Of a DNA stretch of 49,046 nucleotides, positions 9,315 to 19,654 are shown in pieces; position 1 is the first letter of the stretch; each line of letters starts with the position of its first letter. The translations under genes were made by a program, and so were the position numbers. This DNA comes from Bacteroidales bacterium. GTDB taxonomy: Bacteria > Bacteroidota > Bacteroidia > Bacteroidales > P3. The notes beneath the pieces were generated by a model, which saw nothing but the letters and a program-made list of their open reading frames with translations, did no database searches and had not been told where the DNA came from. Location: positions 1 to 49,046 of the forward strand of contig JAQVXZ010000019.1 of the NCBI GenBank assembly GCA_028708845.1, given 5' to 3'.

Positions 9315-9881
9315 TTATATATTAACTGTTTGGTTTTTAAATGGGAATCCAAAAGATTTTAAAAGCGATAATGCTTCTTTGTCTGTTTTAGCTGATGTTA
9401 CAAGTGTAATATCCATTCCTTGAATATTAGAAATTTTATCAATTTCTATTTCTGGGAATATTATTTGTTCAGTTATACCGAATGAAAAATTTCCTCTTCC
9501 ATCAAAGCCCTTATCGTCAATTCCTCTGAAATCTCTGATACGTGGAATAGATGATGAAATTAGTCTATCAAGAAATTCATACATCTTATCTCCTCTAAGG
9601 GTCACTCTTACTCCAACAGGCATTCCTTTTCTTAACTTAAAGTTAGAAATGTCTTTCTTAGACTTAGTAGCAACTGCTCTTTGACCTGACACTAATGTCA
9701 TTTCGTCGATACCCTTATCAATAACTTTCTTATCTGTAATTGCAGCTCTTCCTAAACCTTGGTTTAAGGAAATCTTTAACAATTTAGGAACTTGCATTAC
9801 AGTTTTGTAATTATGTTCTTTTACTAGTGCAGATACAATTTCTTCTTTATATTTCTGCTTTAATCTTGGTGTATATGGCAT
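9315..9881 (-). CDS. rplE: 50S ribosomal protein L5
   Basis: L5 binds 5S rRNA and contacts the P-site tRNA and S13. Diagnostic segments are [20 protein letters not shown], the [20 protein letters not shown] stretch, [19 protein letters not shown] and [16 protein letters not shown]. The length of 188 residues is normal. Its start codon overlaps the rplX stop by one base, which suggests coupled translation. Confidence 0.99.
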   Translation of the reverse strand: MPYTPRLKQKYKEEIVSALVKEHNYKTVMQVPKLLKISLNQGLGRAAITDKKVIDKGIDEMTLVSGQRAVATKSKKDISNFKLRKGMPVGVRVTLRGDKMYEFLDRLISSSIPRIRDFRGIDDKGFDGRGNFSFGITEQIIFPEIEIDKISNIQGMDITLVTSAKTDKEALSLLKSFGFPFKNQTVNI

Positions 9882-10198
9882 TATTTAATTACCTCCCCTG
9901 ATTTTTTTGAATAACGAACTAATTTTTTAGTGTTTTCATCCAGTCTTCTACCAATTCTAGTTGTGTTTCCTTTTGCGTCAACAACAGCTAAATTTGATAT
10001 ATGGATTGAAGCCTCTTTTTCAATAATTCCTCCTTGAGTATTTTGTGGACTTGGTTTAGAATGTTTCTTTACCTTGTTTACTCCTTCAACTATTGCTCGG
10101 CTCTTTTTTGGATATACAACAAGTACTCTTCCAGAACTACCTTTTGAGTCGCCTGCAAGTACTTTTACCATATCACCTTTTTTAATGTGCAATTTCAT
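9881..10198 (-). CDS. rplX: 50S ribosomal protein L24
   Basis: L24 is an assembly-initiator protein that binds the 5' end of 23S rRNA. The KOW motif is visible at the N-terminus ([20 protein letters not shown]) and is followed by [20 protein letters not shown]. The length is 105 residues. It lies between rplN and rplE in the conserved spc order. Confidence 0.99.
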   Translation of the reverse strand: MKLHIKKGDMVKVLAGDSKGSSGRVLVVYPKKSRAIVEGVNKVKKHSKPSPQNTQGGIIEKEASIHISNLAVVDAKGNTTRIGRRLDENTKKLVRYSKKSGEVIK

Positions 10199-10220
10199 AT
10201 CTATAATATTTTTTTGCTTT

Positions 10221-10589
10221 TTATAATACTTCAGGAGCTAGTGAAACTATCTTCATAAATTGTTTTTCACGCAATTCTCTTGCTACTGGTCCAAAAATAC
10301 GCGTACCTCTTAATTCATCATTTGCGTTTAAAAGAACGCAAGCGTTATCATCAAAACGTATGTAAGAACCGTCTTTACGTCTTACTTCTTTTTTTGTTCT
10401 AACAACAACAGCTTTTGAAACTATACCTTTTTTAACATTCCCTGAAGGGATTGCATCTTTTATAGTTACCACAATTTTGTCTCCTAATGAAGCGTATCTT
10501 CTTTTAGTTCCTCCAAGAACTCTAATGCATAATACACTTTTTGCTCCGCTATTGTCAGCTACAATTAATCTTGATTCTTGTTGTACCAT
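10221..10589 (-). CDS. rplN: 50S ribosomal protein L14
   Basis: L14 forms inter-subunit bridges with 16S rRNA and is the docking site of the silencing factor RsfS. It shows the family hallmarks [40 protein letters not shown] and [19 protein letters not shown]. The length of 122 residues is invariant in the family. It starts the spc part of the cluster without an own promoter-like sequence. Confidence 0.99.
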   Translation of the reverse strand: MVQQESRLIVADNSGAKSVLCIRVLGGTKRRYASLGDKIVVTIKDAIPSGNVKKGIVSKAVVVRTKKEVRRKDGSYIRFDDNACVLLNANDELRGTRIFGPVARELREKQFMKIVSLAPEVL

Positions 10590-10590
10590 G

Positions 10591-10845
10591 TTATTTAGCT
10601 CTTTCTATTATTTCAACCAATCTCCAACATTTATTTTTACTCAATGGTCTTGTTTCCATTATTTTAACAACATCTCCCATGTTGCATTCGTTTTTCTCGT
10701 CATGAGCCATAAATTTGGAACTTTTCTTTACGAATTTTTCGTATTTTGGATGCTTTACCTTACGCTCTACGTACACACGAATAGTTTTATCCATTTTATT
10801 ACTAATAACAAGACCTACTCTTTCTTTTCTTAAATTTCTTTCCAT
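10591..10845 (-). CDS. rpsQ: 30S ribosomal protein S17
   Basis: S17 is an OB-fold protein binding the 5' domain of 16S rRNA. The sequence [20 protein letters not shown] and the [20 protein letters not shown]-like C-terminal part ([20 protein letters not shown] here) identify it. The length is 84 residues. It is separated from rplN by a single base. Confidence 0.99.
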   Translation of the reverse strand: MERNLRKERVGLVISNKMDKTIRVYVERKVKHPKYEKFVKKSSKFMAHDEKNECNMGDVVKIMETRPLSKNKCWRLVEIIERAK

Positions 10846-10864
10846 TATGAATTGAATTTAGGTA

Positions 10865-11083
10865 TTATTTATTATCAACAGATTTAGAATCTAATTCTCT
10901 TTTTCTTAACTCTGTTATCATTCGTGCTATATCTCTTCGAGCTTCCTTAATTTTATTAGGATTTTCTAAAGGTGTAACAGCATGATTAATTTTCATTTTA
11001 TTTAACTGCATCTTGTCAACAGCTAATCTTTCTTGTAACTCTTGAGTAGAGAGTTCTTTTATTACATTGTTTTTCATATTCAA
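10865..11083 (-). CDS. rpmC: 50S ribosomal protein L29
   Basis: L29 is a small helical hairpin at the polypeptide exit tunnel, where it helps bind SRP and trigger factor. The helix ELSTQELQERLAVDKMQLNK and the second helix NKIKEARRDIARMITELRKR fit the family. Two possible starts, ATG at 11083 and ATG at 11077, differ by two residues; the longer is given. It lies 7 bases after rplP, the conserved order. Confidence 0.96.
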   Translation of the reverse strand: MNMKNNVIKELSTQELQERLAVDKMQLNKMKINHAVTPLENPNKIKEARRDIARMITELRKRELDSKSVDNK

Positions 11084-11090
11084 TTCTTAT

Positions 11091-11516
11091 TTATACTTCT
11101 TCAACGTAATCTCTTCTAACTATGAATCTAGTTGTAACTGGTAATTTTTGTGCAGCTAAACGCATAGCTTCTTTTGCAATTTCCATAGGTACTCCTTCAG
11201 CTTCAAACAAAATAGTTCCTGGCATTACCTTTGCTACGAAATACTCTGGAGCTCCCTTACCTTTACCCATACGAACTTCCGCTGGTTTTTTAGTAATAGG
11301 TTTATCTGGGAATATTCGGATCCACAATTGTCCCTCACGTTTCATATAACGAGTTACAGCTTGACGAGCAGCTTCAATTTGACGTCCTGTAACAAAACAT
11401 GTTTCCAATGATTTGATTCCAAAACTTCCAAAAGCTAACTCATGACCGCGAAAAGCAATACCTTTAATTCTACCTTTCTGCTGTTTTCTAAATTTTGACT
11501 TTTTAGGTTGTAACAT
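11091..11516 (-). CDS. rplP: 50S ribosomal protein L16
   Basis: L16 organises the A-site region of the large subunit and joins late in assembly. Hallmarks are [20 protein letters not shown], the [20 protein letters not shown] segment, [20 protein letters not shown] and the following [16 protein letters not shown]. The length is 141 residues, slightly above the usual 137-140. Confidence 0.99.
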   Translation of the reverse strand: MLQPKKSKFRKQQKGRIKGIAFRGHELAFGSFGIKSLETCFVTGRQIEAARQAVTRYMKREGQLWIRIFPDKPITKKPAEVRMGKGKGAPEYFVAKVMPGTILFEAEGVPMEIAKEAMRLAAQKLPVTTRFIVRRDYVEEV

Positions 11517-11549
11517 TATCGTATGATATTTTACTTGTTAACTAATTTT

Positions 11550-12281
11550 TTATTTTTTTCTACGTGGGCGTTGATTAAAGTTTGAAGGGCGTTGAGCACC
11601 ACCGCGACCTCCTTCTTTTAAATTACCACCAACTGTAGAAGGAACTAGTTCAGGTTTCCCATAAATAATACCTTTACATATCCATACTTTTACACCAATA
11701 CGTCCGTATGTTGTATGAGCCTCTGCTTGAGCATAGTCAATATCAGCTCTAAAAGTATGTAATGGAGTTCTTCCTTCCTTATAATGTTCTCTTCTTGCCA
11801 TTTCTGCTCCCCCAATACGACCTGAAACAGAAACCTTAATTCCTTCTGCTCCCACTCTCATTGTTGAACTAATTGCAGTCTTAACAGCTTTTCTATAAGA
11901 AACACGTCCTTCAATTTGACGAGCAATAGTTGCAGCAACTAAAACTGAGTCTAATTCTGGTCGTTTAACTTCAGAAATATTTATTTGAACATCTTTGTTT
12001 GTAAGTTTCTTTAATTCTTCTTTTAGTTTATCAACTTCTTGACCTGCCTTACCTATGATAAGACCTGGTCTAGCAGTATTAATTGTAACTGTAATAAGTT
12101 TTAAAGTTCTTTCAATATAAATTTTAGAAATACTAGCTTTAGATAGACGAGCATTAAGATATTTTCTTATTTTGTCATCTTCAACCAATTTTGCTTCAAA
12201 TTTTTTCCCACCAAACCAATTAGAATCCCATCCTCTGATGATTCCTAATCTGTTGCCTATTGGATTTGCTTTTTGTCCCAT
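11550..12281 (-). CDS. rpsC: 30S ribosomal protein S3
   Basis: S3 sits at the mRNA entry pore and contributes to helicase activity of the ribosome. It starts [20 protein letters not shown], carries a KH-type domain ([20 protein letters not shown]) and the C-terminal domain [41 protein letters not shown] basic Gly/Arg tail ends in RPRRKK. The length of 243 residues is slightly longer than the E. coli form. Confidence 0.99.
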   Translation of the reverse strand: MGQKANPIGNRLGIIRGWDSNWFGGKKFEAKLVEDDKIRKYLNARLSKASISKIYIERTLKLITVTINTARPGLIIGKAGQEVDKLKEELKKLTNKDVQINISEVKRPELDSVLVAATIARQIEGRVSYRKAVKTAISSTMRVGAEGIKVSVSGRIGGAEMARREHYKEGRTPLHTFRADIDYAQAEAHTTYGRIGVKVWICKGIIYGKPELVPSTVGGNLKEGGRGGAQRPSNFNQRPRRKK

Positions 12282-12314
12282 CCTGATTATATCATTTACA
12301 AATTATACAAATTA

Positions 12315-12752
12315 TTAATTTTCAGCATTAATTATTGCTGTCTCAGCATTTTTCTCTTCTACTTTACTGCCTAAAATAAGGGTTACGTGGTTAGAACGTT
12401 TTTTTATTCTATGACCAAGACCTCGAGGTGCTGTACGAAGACGTTTTAATTGTCTTCCTCCGTCAACAGTAATTTCTTTAACGAATAATTCAGCATCTTC
12501 GATTCTTTTACCCTCATTTTTATTTTGCCAATTAGAAATAGCTGAAAGTAACAACTTGCGTAATTTAGGTGCAGACTCTCTATGGCTAAATTGCAAAATA
12601 CCTAAAGCTTTGTTTACATCTAATCCTCTAATTGCATCAGCCATCAATCTTGTCTTTCGAGGAGAAGTTGGGTTGTTATTTAACTTTGCAATATAAATAG
12701 ATTTATTAGCTTCTTTACGTGCCTCAGCACTTATGTGTTTTCTTGATCCCAT
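12315..12752 (-). CDS. rplV: 50S ribosomal protein L22
   Basis: L22 lines the nascent peptide tunnel with a long beta-hairpin that contributes to macrolide binding. The body ([40 protein letters not shown]) and the hairpin region ([32 protein letters not shown]) are present. The length of 145 residues includes an acidic C-terminal tail typical of Bacteroidota. No deletion in the hairpin tip is apparent. Confidence 0.99.
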   Translation of the reverse strand: MGSRKHISAEARKEANKSIYIAKLNNNPTSPRKTRLMADAIRGLDVNKALGILQFSHRESAPKLRKLLLSAISNWQNKNEGKRIEDAELFVKEITVDGGRQLKRLRTAPRGLGHRIKKRSNHVTLILGSKVEEKNAETAIINAEN

Positions 12753-12769
12753 TTTTCGGCGAATTTTTG

Positions 12770-13048
12770 TTATTTCTTACCTTTATCTTTCTGTCCTGCA
12801 TGTCCACGATAAATTCTCGTTGGAGCAAATTCACCAAGCTTATGACCAACCATATTTTCAGTTACATAAACAGGAATAAATTTATTACCATTGTGTACAG
12901 CAATTGTTTGACCTACGAAATCTGGAGAAATCATAGATGCTCTTGACCAAGTTTTAATAGTAGTCTTTTTGTTTTGCTCTTGTGAAGCTAAAACTTTCTT
13001 TTCTAACTTATAATGAATATAAGGTCCTTTTTTTAACGAACGACTCAT
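12770..13048 (-). CDS. rpsS: 30S ribosomal protein S19
   Basis: S19 forms the head of the small subunit with S13 and contacts the large subunit. It begins [20 protein letters not shown] and shows [40 protein letters not shown] and [13 protein letters not shown], the family signature. The length is 92 residues. Confidence 0.99.
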   Translation of the reverse strand: MSRSLKKGPYIHYKLEKKVLASQEQNKKTTIKTWSRASMISPDFVGQTIAVHNGNKFIPVYVTENMVGHKLGEFAPTRIYRGHAGQKDKGKK

Positions 13049-13066
13049 TTCTACCTATGATTTAAA

Positions 13067-13891
13067 TTATTTCTTACGTCTATCTACTATATACTTACTA
13101 GAATGTTTCTTAGGAGCTCTAGTTTTATATCCTTTTGATGGAATACCTTTTCTTGAGCGAGGTTGACCTCCACTAGCACGGCCTTCTCCTCCACCCATTG
13201 GGTGATCGACAGGGTTCATAACTACTCCTCTAGTTCGAGGGCGTCTTCCTAACCAACGTGATCTTCCAGCTTTTCCGGAAATTTCCAAGTTGTGTTCAAT
13301 ATTGGAAACCATTCCAATTGTTGCCCTACAAGCTTGTAATATCATTCTAGTTTCTCCTGAAGGCATCTTGATAACAGCATATTTACCGTCTCTTGACATT
13401 AGTTGAGCATGAGAACCAGCACTACGTGCCATCTTTGCTCCTTGACCAGGATTTAATTCGATATTGTGAATTATTGTACCAAAAGGAATTTCACTTAATA
13501 ATAAAGTATTGCCTATTTCCGGGGCAGCGCCGATACCTGACATTATTGTCTGACCAACTTTTAATCCGTGAGGACAAACTATATATCGTTTTTCTCCGTC
13601 TGCATATGCTACTAATGCAATACGTGCAGTTCTGTTTGGATCATATTCTATAGTTTTAACAACTGCAGGAATAGTATCTTTCTCTCTGCGAAAATCTATA
13701 AGACGATATAGTTTTTTATGACCACCACCAATATAGCGCATAGTCATTTTACCTTGATTGTTTCGTCCACCACTTTTCTTTACACCAAATGTTAAACTCT
13801 TCTCAGGCTTGGAAGCAGTTATTTCTTCAAAAGTACTTGCTACTTTGAATCTTTGTCCTGGTGTTGTTGGTTTTAATTTTTTTAAAGCCAT
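13067..13891 (-). CDS. rplB: 50S ribosomal protein L2
   Basis: L2 is essential for subunit joining and peptidyl transfer. Diagnostic segments are [40 protein letters not shown], and the C-terminal [20 protein letters not shown], which contains the conserved His region implicated in peptidyl-transferase function. The length of 274 residues is standard. Confidence 0.99.
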   Translation of the reverse strand: MALKKLKPTTPGQRFKVASTFEEITASKPEKSLTFGVKKSGGRNNQGKMTMRYIGGGHKKLYRLIDFRREKDTIPAVVKTIEYDPNRTARIALVAYADGEKRYIVCPHGLKVGQTIMSGIGAAPEIGNTLLLSEIPFGTIIHNIELNPGQGAKMARSAGSHAQLMSRDGKYAVIKMPSGETRMILQACRATIGMVSNIEHNLEISGKAGRSRWLGRRPRTRGVVMNPVDHPMGGGEGRASGGQPRSRKGIPSKGYKTRAPKKHSSKYIVDRRKK

Positions 13892-13904
13892 CTATCTCTT
13901 ATTC

Positions 13905-14198
13905 TTAAATATTGCTATAAAAATCTATTGAATCACCTTCTGCTAACATTACGATAGCCTTTTTAAAGTCCGATGATTTTCCTTTTATAAATCCTGCTTT
14001 TGTGTAGCGAGATTTATTTTTGCCGTTATAGTTCATAGTATTTACTCTATCAACTTTAACATTATACAAAGACTCTACAGCCTTTTTTATTTCTATTTTA
14101 TTTGCTCGTCTATTAACAATGAAACCAAAACGATTAGAGAACTTTTCTGTCGTTTTAGTCATTTTTTCTGTAATAATCGGCTTAACTATGATTTCCAT
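13905..14198 (-). CDS. rplW: 50S ribosomal protein L23
   Basis: L23 lies at the tunnel exit and is the main docking site for trigger factor and SRP. Hallmarks are IIVKPIITEKMTKTTEKFSN, FIVNRRANKIEIKKAVESLY and NVKVDRVNTMNYNGK. The length is 97 residues. The order rplC-rplD-rplW-rplB is conserved. Confidence 0.99.
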   Translation of the reverse strand: MEIIVKPIITEKMTKTTEKFSNRFGFIVNRRANKIEIKKAVESLYNVKVDRVNTMNYNGKNKSRYTKAGFIKGKSSDFKKAIVMLAEGDSIDFYSNI

Positions 14199-14233
14199 TT
14201 TTATCTTGTTAAATGTTAATTATTCTTACTATT

Positions 14234-14866
14234 TTAAGAATTAGAGCTTAAACTTTCTAATTCTTTGATCGCTGTTTCAGAAAAAATTACACTGTTAGCA
14301 CGTAATAAATCATATGTATTCACTGATCTTGCATCAGTTATGCTTATACACTCAATGTTACGAGCCGACAAAATTACAAAATTATCTTGATTATTCAACA
14401 CAAATAGTGATTTTTTTTCACCTAACTTCAAATCTCCTAACACTTTCATCATGTTTTTGGTCTTTGGAGTATCAAAAGTGAAATCCTCAACAACAATTAA
14501 CTTCTCTTCTTTCATCTTATATGATAAAGCAGAAAGACGAGCTAATCTTTTAACTTTTTTATTAAGTTTGAAAGAATAATCTCTTGGTTTTGGACCGAAT
14601 GCTCTACCACCACCAACTCTTGTAGGACTTTTTGCATCACCTGCTCTTGCTCCACCTGTACCTTTTTGACGTTTTAGTTTTTTGGTTGAACCAGCAATTT
14701 CTGAACGCTCTTTTGATTTATGAGTACCTTGGCGTTGGTTTGCAAGATATTGTTTAACATCTAGCCAAATTGCATGATCATTAGGTTCAACTCCTAACAA
14801 AGAGTCACTAACATCAATTGTTCTGCCGGTGTCATTTCCATCTATATTATAAACTTTTATCTCCAT
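14234..14866 (-). CDS. rplD: 50S ribosomal protein L4
   Basis: L4 lines the exit tunnel; in E. coli it also represses the S10 operon. The extended loop that enters the tunnel is visible as [20 protein letters not shown] followed by [20 protein letters not shown]. The length is 210 residues. Its start overlaps the end of rplC by 10 bases (14857-14866), so the two are likely translationally coupled. Confidence 0.99.
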   Translation of the reverse strand: MEIKVYNIDGNDTGRTIDVSDSLLGVEPNDHAIWLDVKQYLANQRQGTHKSKERSEIAGSTKKLKRQKGTGGARAGDAKSPTRVGGGRAFGPKPRDYSFKLNKKVKRLARLSALSYKMKEEKLIVVEDFTFDTPKTKNMMKVLGDLKLGEKKSLFVLNNQDNFVILSARNIECISITDARSVNTYDLLRANSVIFSETAIKELESLSSNS

Positions 14867-15486
14867 CTCTCAAGTTTTAAAATTGAACCCTTTGGACCCG
14901 GTACAGATCCTTTAACTATTACTAAATTCTTTTCTGCTACTATCTTAAGTACTTCAAGGTTTTGAATTTTAACTCTCTTTCCTCCCATTCTTCCTCCCAT
15001 TTTCATACCTTTAAATACTCTTGCTGGAAAAGAAGCTGCACCGATAGAACCTGGAGCACGTAATCTGTTATGTTGTCCGTGAGTAGTACCACCTACACCA
15101 TGAAATCCATGACGTTTCACAACACCTTGGAATCCTTTACCTTTTGATATACCTACAACATCTAAATACTCTCCTTCAACGAACACATCACATGTTACTA
15201 ATTCTCCGAAAGCTTTTTTCTTACCTTCTTCGAAACGAGTAAATTCGGCAACGTGTCTTTTAGGCGTTGTACTTGCTTTTGCGAAGTGACCTCTCATTGG
15301 CTTTGTACAACTCTTTTCCTTCATTTCTTCGAATGAAAGTTGAAGAGCTGAATAACCATCCGTTTCAACGGTTTTGATTCTAGTTACTACGCAAGGACCA
15401 GCTTCTATAACTGTGCATGGTTGTTGTCTCCCATAGGCATCAAAAATACTGGTCATTCCGATTTTTTTTCCAATTAAACCTGACAT
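14857..15486 (-). CDS. rplC: 50S ribosomal protein L3
   Basis: L3 is an early assembly protein that approaches the peptidyl-transferase centre. Diagnostic sequence includes [60 protein letters not shown] and [17 protein letters not shown]. The Gln within GQHNR is the usual methylation site region. The length is 209 residues. A 93-base gap with a possible small hairpin separates it from rpsJ. Confidence 0.99.
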   Translation of the reverse strand: MSGLIGKKIGMTSIFDAYGRQQPCTVIEAGPCVVTRIKTVETDGYSALQLSFEEMKEKSCTKPMRGHFAKASTTPKRHVAEFTRFEEGKKKAFGELVTCDVFVEGEYLDVVGISKGKGFQGVVKRHGFHGVGGTTHGQHNRLRAPGSIGAASFPARVFKGMKMGGRMGGKRVKIQNLEVLKIVAEKNLVIVKGSVPGPKGSILKLERWR

Positions 15487-15511
15487 TTCTTGTTTTTGTT
15501 TTAATAAATAC

Positions 15512-15537
15512 TCAGCTTGCTTTGTTGCATAGGCTGA
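15512..15537 (-). other. Weak imperfect hairpin in the rpsJ-rplC gap
   Basis: On the minus strand TCAGC (15537-15533) pairs with GCTGA (15516-15512), and an inner TGC pairs with GCA around a 6-base AACAAA loop, with a small bulge. A second short inverted repeat (GTTG-CAAC, 15562-15573) lies upstream. The gap is one of the two largest inside the operon. No regulatory role can be claimed. Confidence 0.25.
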
Positions 15538-15579
15538 TTGTTTAACTTAATCTACTTTATAGTTGCAGACAACTCTCAG

Positions 15580-15885
15580 TTAAACCTTAATTTCAACTTC
15601 AACTCCGCTTGGAAGCTCTAATTTCATTAAAGCATCAATAGTTTTAGTTGAAGTGCTGTAAATGTCCAACAATCTTTTAAAAGTACACAATTGAAATTGT
15701 TCTCTTGCTTTCTTGTTAACGAAAGTTGCACGGTTTACTGTGTAAATTTTCTTATTAGTTGGAAGTGGAATTGGTCCATTAACAACTGCTCCAGTTAATT
15801 TCACAGTTTTTACGATTTTTTCAGCAGACTTGTCTACTAAGTTGTGATCGTATGATTTTAATTTAATTCTAATTCTTTGACTCAC
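15580..15885 (-). CDS. rpsJ: 30S ribosomal protein S10 (NusE)
   Basis: S10 binds the head of the small subunit and, as NusE, links RNA polymerase-NusG to the ribosome. It shows [40 protein letters not shown] and a C-terminal [14 protein letters not shown]. The length is 101 residues. It directly follows fusA, so no tuf gene lies between them. Confidence 0.99.
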   Translation of the reverse strand: MSQRIRIKLKSYDHNLVDKSAEKIVKTVKLTGAVVNGPIPLPTNKKIYTVNRATFVNKKAREQFQLCTFKRLLDIYSTSTKTIDALMKLELPSGVEVEIKV

Positions 15886-15910
15886 GTTATTTGTCTTTAT
15901 ATTAGTTTTC

Positions 15911-17995
15911 TTATGATTGATTCAATACTGATTCTGTAATGTCTCTAGGTGCTTCAGCATAATGCGAAAATTCCATTGTTGAGTTTGCACGACCAGAAGT
16001 AATAGTTCTTAGGGCTGTTACATAACCGAACATTTGAGAAAGAGGAACCTTACATTTAACTGCTTGAATACCCATCTTAGCTGTTACATTTTCAAGAATA
16101 GCTCTTCTTCTATTTAAGTCGCCTGTTACAGCTCCTAAATAAGTGTCTGGAGTTGTTACTTCAAGAGCCATGATTGGTTCTAAAAGAATTGGTTTAGCTT
16201 TTCTTGCTGCTTCTTTAAATGCTATTTTAGCACAAAGCTCAAATGACAATGCATCAGAGTCAACAGCGTGATAAGATCCGTCAATAACAGTTACCTTCAT
16301 GCTTTCAACAGGAAAACCTCCAAGAACACCATTTTGCATAGCTTGTTTAAATCCCTTTTCAATTGGAGCAATAAATTCTTTTGGAATATTACCTCCCTTA
16401 ACTGAATTAATAAATTGAAGACCCTTGAAGCCTTCATCAGCTGGTTCTAGAGTGAATAAAATATCTGCGAACTTACCTCTACCACCAGTTTGTTTCTTAT
16501 AAACTTCTTTATGTTGGCATGAAGTAGTAATAGCTTCTTTATATGCAACCTGAGGAGAACCTTGATTTACATCACAGCTAAACTCACGACGCATACGGTC
16601 TAAGATAATGTCTAAGTGAAGCTCACCCATTCCTGACATCACAGTTTGACCAGATGTCTCATCAGAAGCAACCCTTAGAGTTGGATCCTCTTCAACTAGT
16701 TTTGCAATTGCATTATTGAACTTATCAATATCAGCTTGTTGTTTTGGTTCAATTGCTATTGAGATAACAGGCTCAGGGAATGTCATCGATTCTAATACTA
16801 TTGGGAATGATTCATCACAAAGAGTGTTTCCTGTTTTAATATCTTTAAATCCAACAGCTGCACCAATATCTCCAGCTTCAATCCTATCTAAAGAATTTTG
16901 CTTGTTTGCGTGCATTTGAAGAATACGAGAAATACGTTCTTTTTTACCTGTTGAAGCATTGAAAACATATGAACCTGATTCAAGAGATCCTGAATAAACA
17001 CGGAAGAAACAAATCCTACCAACATAAGGGTCGGTTGCAATCTTAAATGCTAAAGCTGAAAAAGGAGCCTTAGGATCGTTTGCATGACGAGTTTCAGCTT
17101 CTTCAGTTTTTGGATTAATCCCTTCAATTTCTGGAAAATCTAAAGGACTTGGTAAAAATGCTGTAATTGCATTAAGTAAGTTTTGAACTCCTTTGTTTTT
17201 GAAAGCAGTACCACATAAAACTGGAGTAATTCTCATTGCGCAAGTAGCCTTACGAATATGGAATATCATCTCATCTTCTGTGATAGAGTTTTCATCATCC
17301 ATATATTTCATAAGAAGTTCTTCATCTTCCTCAGCAACTCCTTCAATAAGCATTTTTCTGTATTTAGCCGCTATTTCCTTCAAATCTTCAGGCATAGGGA
17401 TTTCATACATTTTTGTTCCATTAGATGCATCATCATACATTAATGCCTTATTTGAAATAAGGTCAATAACTCCTTTGAACAAATCTTCTTGTCCGATTGG
17501 AATTTGAAGTGGAACTGGGTTTGCACCTAAACGTTCTTTGATTTGAGCTACTACATTAAAAAAGTCTGCACCTGCACGATCCATCTTATTAACAAAAGCA
17601 ATACGAGGAACATTATATTTATCAGCTTGACGCCATACAGTTTCACTTTGCGGTTCAACTCCACCAACAGCACAGAAAAGTGCAACAGCACCATCCAAAA
17701 CTCTTAGTGAACGTTCTACCTCAACTGTGAAGTCAACGTGTCCAGGAGTATCAATTATATTAATCTTAAAGTGATTGTTATTATAGTCCCAGAAAACAGT
17801 TGTTGCTGCAGAAGTAATGGTAATACCACGTTCTTGCTCTTGAGCCATCCAGTCCATAGTAGCAGAACCTTGGTGGGTTTCACCTATCTTGTGGTTTTTA
17901 CCTGTAAAGAATAAGATACGCTCAGTAGTTGTTGTTTTACCAGCATCTATATGAGCCATAATTCCAATATTCCTTGTATTTTTTAAATCTCCCAT
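15911..17995 (-). CDS. fusA: Elongation factor G
   Basis: EF-G is the GTPase that drives translocation and, with RRF, ribosome recycling. The G1 motif [15 protein letters not shown]2 region [14 protein letters not shown]3 DTPGHVDF and G4 [10 protein letters not shown] are all present in the first 145 residues. Domains II to V follow, with [13 protein letters not shown] in domain III and [16 protein letters not shown] near the C-terminus. The length of 694 residues is normal for the canonical factor rather than the EF-G2 type. Confidence 0.99.
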   Translation of the reverse strand: MGDLKNTRNIGIMAHIDAGKTTTTERILFFTGKNHKIGETHQGSATMDWMAQEQERGITITSAATTVFWDYNNNHFKINIIDTPGHVDFTVEVERSLRVLDGAVALFCAVGGVEPQSETVWRQADKYNVPRIAFVNKMDRAGADFFNVVAQIKERLGANPVPLQIPIGQEDLFKGVIDLISNKALMYDDASNGTKMYEIPMPEDLKEIAAKYRKMLIEGVAEEDEELLMKYMDDENSITEDEMIFHIRKATCAMRITPVLCGTAFKNKGVQNLLNAITAFLPSPLDFPEIEGINPKTEEAETRHANDPKAPFSALAFKIATDPYVGRICFFRVYSGSLESGSYVFNASTGKKERISRILQMHANKQNSLDRIEAGDIGAAVGFKDIKTGNTLCDESFPIVLESMTFPEPVISIAIEPKQQADIDKFNNAIAKLVEEDPTLRVASDETSGQTVMSGMGELHLDIILDRMRREFSCDVNQGSPQVAYKEAITTSCQHKEVYKKQTGGRGKFADILFTLEPADEGFKGLQFINSVKGGNIPKEFIAPIEKGFKQAMQNGVLGGFPVESMKVTVIDGSYHAVDSDALSFELCAKIAFKEAARKAKPILLEPIMALEVTTPDTYLGAVTGDLNRRRAILENVTAKMGIQAVKCKVPLSQMFGYVTALRTITSGRANSTMEFSHYAEAPRDITESVLNQS

Positions 17996-18019
17996 TGTTA
18001 TATCTTTCTCTCTTCTTTA

Positions 18020-18487
18020 TTAGAATCTAAAATGAGAGAAAGCCTTATTAGCTTCTGCCATTCTATGAATATCTTCTTTCTTTTTATATGCAGCACCCTC
18101 TTCCTTAGCAGCAGCGATAATTTCACTTGCTAAACAAAGAGCCATTGTTTTTTCATTTCTTTTTCTTGCAAAGCTAATCAAACTCTTCATTCCCATTGAT
18201 TGCTTTCTTTCTGCACGTATTTCAGAAGGGATTTGGAAAGTTGCTCCACCAATTCTGCGGCTACGAACCTCAACATTTGGTGTTACATTTACTAATGCTT
18301 TTTTCCACATCTCTAAACCATCTTCTTTTGTACGCTCACCAACAACTTTGATAGCATCATAAAAGATATTATAAGCTGTTGTTTTTTTACCCTTCAACAT
18401 AATGTTGTTAACGAATTTTGTTACGATAGTTTCGTTAAACACTGGATCTGGAAGGATAATCCTTTTCTTTGGTCTTGCTTTTCTCAT
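18020..18487 (-). CDS. rpsG: 30S ribosomal protein S7
   Basis: S7 nucleates assembly of the head of the small subunit and lies at the E site. It begins [20 protein letters not shown] and contains [20 protein letters not shown] and the C-terminal [20 protein letters not shown]. The length is 155 residues. It sits between rpsL and fusA as in the classical str operon. Confidence 0.99.
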   Translation of the reverse strand: MRKARPKKRIILPDPVFNETIVTKFVNNIMLKGKKTTAYNIFYDAIKVVGERTKEDGLEMWKKALVNVTPNVEVRSRRIGGATFQIPSEIRAERKQSMGMKSLISFARKRNEKTMALCLASEIIAAAKEEGAAYKKKEDIHRMAEANKAFSHFRF

Positions 18488-18527
18488 TTTATTAGTAAAG
18501 CTATGTTAATTATTTCTTAAACTAGAT

Positions 18528-18908
18528 TTATTTTGTTGCTTTTGGACGTTTAGTACCATACTTAGAACGTCTTTGTTTTCTACCATCAACACCAGCAGTA
18601 TCTAATGCACCGCGGATAATGTGGTAACGAACACCTGGAAGGTCCTTAACACGACCACCTCTAATCATTACAATAGAGTGTTCTTGTAAGTTATGTCCTT
18701 CACCTGGGATATAAGCATTCACTTCTTTTTGATTCGTCAAACGAACTCTAGCAACTTTTCTCATTGCAGAGTTTGGTTTTTTTGGAGTTGTAGTGTAAAC
18801 TCTGGTACAAACACCACGACGTTGAGGACATGAGTCTAATGCAGGAGATTTACTCTTGTAATCAAAATCACTACGTCCTTTACGAACTAATTGTTGAATT
18901 GTTGGCAT
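18528..18908 (-). CDS. rpsL: 30S ribosomal protein S12
   Basis: S12 is the decoding-centre protein. It shows [20 protein letters not shown], where the second Lys is the streptomycin-relevant lysine, and [17 protein letters not shown], where the Lys before Asp is the second such site and the Asp is the usual methylthiolation position. Both lysines are wild type, so nothing suggests ribosomal streptomycin resistance. The length is 126 residues. It is the first gene of the long operon. Confidence 0.99.
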   Translation of the reverse strand: MPTIQQLVRKGRSDFDYKSKSPALDSCPQRRGVCTRVYTTTPKKPNSAMRKVARVRLTNQKEVNAYIPGEGHNLQEHSIVMIRGGRVKDLPGVRYHIIRGALDTAGVDGRKQRRSKYGTKRPKATK

Positions 18909-18967
18909 ACCTTAATTTAAAATTAATATATATCTTTTTTTTATTTTTCTTTGCTAAATTCGGGTTG

Positions 18968-18999
18968 CAAAGGTATTACTAAAATTTCACATATACAAT
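18968..18999 (-). promoter_or_regulatory. Proximal promoter of the ribosomal operon
   Basis: On the minus strand ATTG (18999-18996) is followed after 20 bases by TACCTTTG (18975-18968), which fits the Bacteroidota consensus TTTG-N19-21-TAnnTTTG. Transcription would begin near 18961, giving a leader of about 50 bases before rpsL. Confidence 0.7.
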
Positions 19000-19192
19000 A
19001 CTTAATGAAAAACATTGTCTACTGTAAATAAACTTAAATAAGTTTAGTCCTTCAATATTAACGTCTTAAGAAACCATAGCCACTTGGTTTTCAATTAAGA
19101 TTACACTTTCTCTACTTGTGTCCAACCCTATTAATCTTTAGAACAAAGAATAAATTTACACTACGAAAGTCGTTACCATATTTTTGGGAGTG

Positions 19193-19223
19193 CAAAAGTA
19201 CAAAAAATAATTCAACTACCAAA
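19193..19223 (-). promoter_or_regulatory. Distal promoter facing the ribosomal operon
   Basis: On the minus strand TTTG (19223-19220) is followed after 19 bases by TACTTTTG (19200-19193), a full match to the phylum consensus. It would give a leader of roughly 280 bases before rpsL. No other minus-strand gene lies between it and rpsL. Confidence 0.65.
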
Positions 19224-19269
19224 CAATTAGAGCTTTTTTATTTTTTTATTTGTAAAAAGCAGAAAAATG

Positions 19270-19300
19270 TTGGTGTTTTCAAGAAAAGTTTGTTTCTTTG
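19270..19300 (+). promoter_or_regulatory. Possible rubredoxin promoter
   Basis: TTG at 19270-19272 is followed after 20 bases by TTTCTTTG (19293-19300), which differs from TAnnTTTG at one position. The rubredoxin ATG lies 29 bases downstream, and no other promoter candidate was seen close to the gene. Confidence 0.4.
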
Positions 19301-19329
19301 CCAAACAAAACAACTAAAAAGAAAGAAAT

Positions 19330-19491
19330 ATGAAAAAATTTGAATGCGAACCTTGTGGTTACATCTATGATCCAGAATTAGGAGATCCAGAAAGCGGAAT
19401 TAAACCAGGAACTTCTTTTGAAGACCTTCCAGAAGATTGGGTATGCCCACTATGCGGAGCTGGTAAAGAAGATTTTGCAGAAGTTGAATAA
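19330..19491 (+). CDS. Rubredoxin
   Basis: This 53-residue protein is a small iron-binding electron carrier. The four iron ligands are plain: CEPCG (Cys6, Cys9) and CPLCG (Cys39, Cys42), with the conserved [15 protein letters not shown] and PEDWVCP stretches. The length is typical of the simple one-iron rubredoxin. In anaerobes such proteins pass electrons to superoxide reductase, rubrerythrin or diiron oxygen reductases; none of these partners is in the window. It stands alone, with its own weak promoter and a terminator. Confidence 0.97.
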   Translation: MKKFECEPCGYIYDPELGDPESGIKPGTSFEDLPEDWVCPLCGAGKEDFAEVE

Positions 19492-19516
19492 TCTTTAACA
19501 AGCAGAATTAAAAAGA

Positions 19517-19551
19517 AAAGTGAGAGTTTAATTAAACCCTCACTTTTTTTT
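19517..19551 (+). terminator. Terminator after rubredoxin, probably bidirectional
   Basis: AAAGTGAG (19517-19524) pairs with CTCACTTT (19539-19546), and the inner GTTTAATTAAAC (19526-19537) is itself palindromic. A run of eight T's follows on the plus strand. An A-rich stretch on the left means the same hairpin could end minus-strand transcription from the tonB side. Confidence 0.85.
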
Positions 19552-19654
19552 GTATAAGCTGTTTTTTCTTGGTTTTTCGAGTTGATTTAACAAAATAAAG
19601 ATATAGAAAATTAAAACAAAAAAAGAATTTCTTGAATCGCCATATTAAAAAATT

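Larger units (their letters stand above)
18909..19329. other. Promoter region upstream of the ribosomal operon
   Basis: This gap of about 420 bases holds two minus-strand promoter-like sequences facing rpsL, and a weaker plus-strand one facing the rubredoxin gene. Between the two rpsL-directed promoters lies a leader of roughly 190 bases. I saw no open frame of plausible coding sequence, no tRNA and no strong hairpin in it. Confidence 0.6.

Noticed and set aside
9314-9352. Longer S14 starting at 9352
   Set aside because: It would add 13 residues that no S14 has and overlap the end of rplE; the 89-residue form is the family length.
18909-19329. tRNA, riboswitch or small gene in the ribosomal leader region
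   Set aside because: No cloverleaf, no strong hairpin and only frames of a few codons were found.
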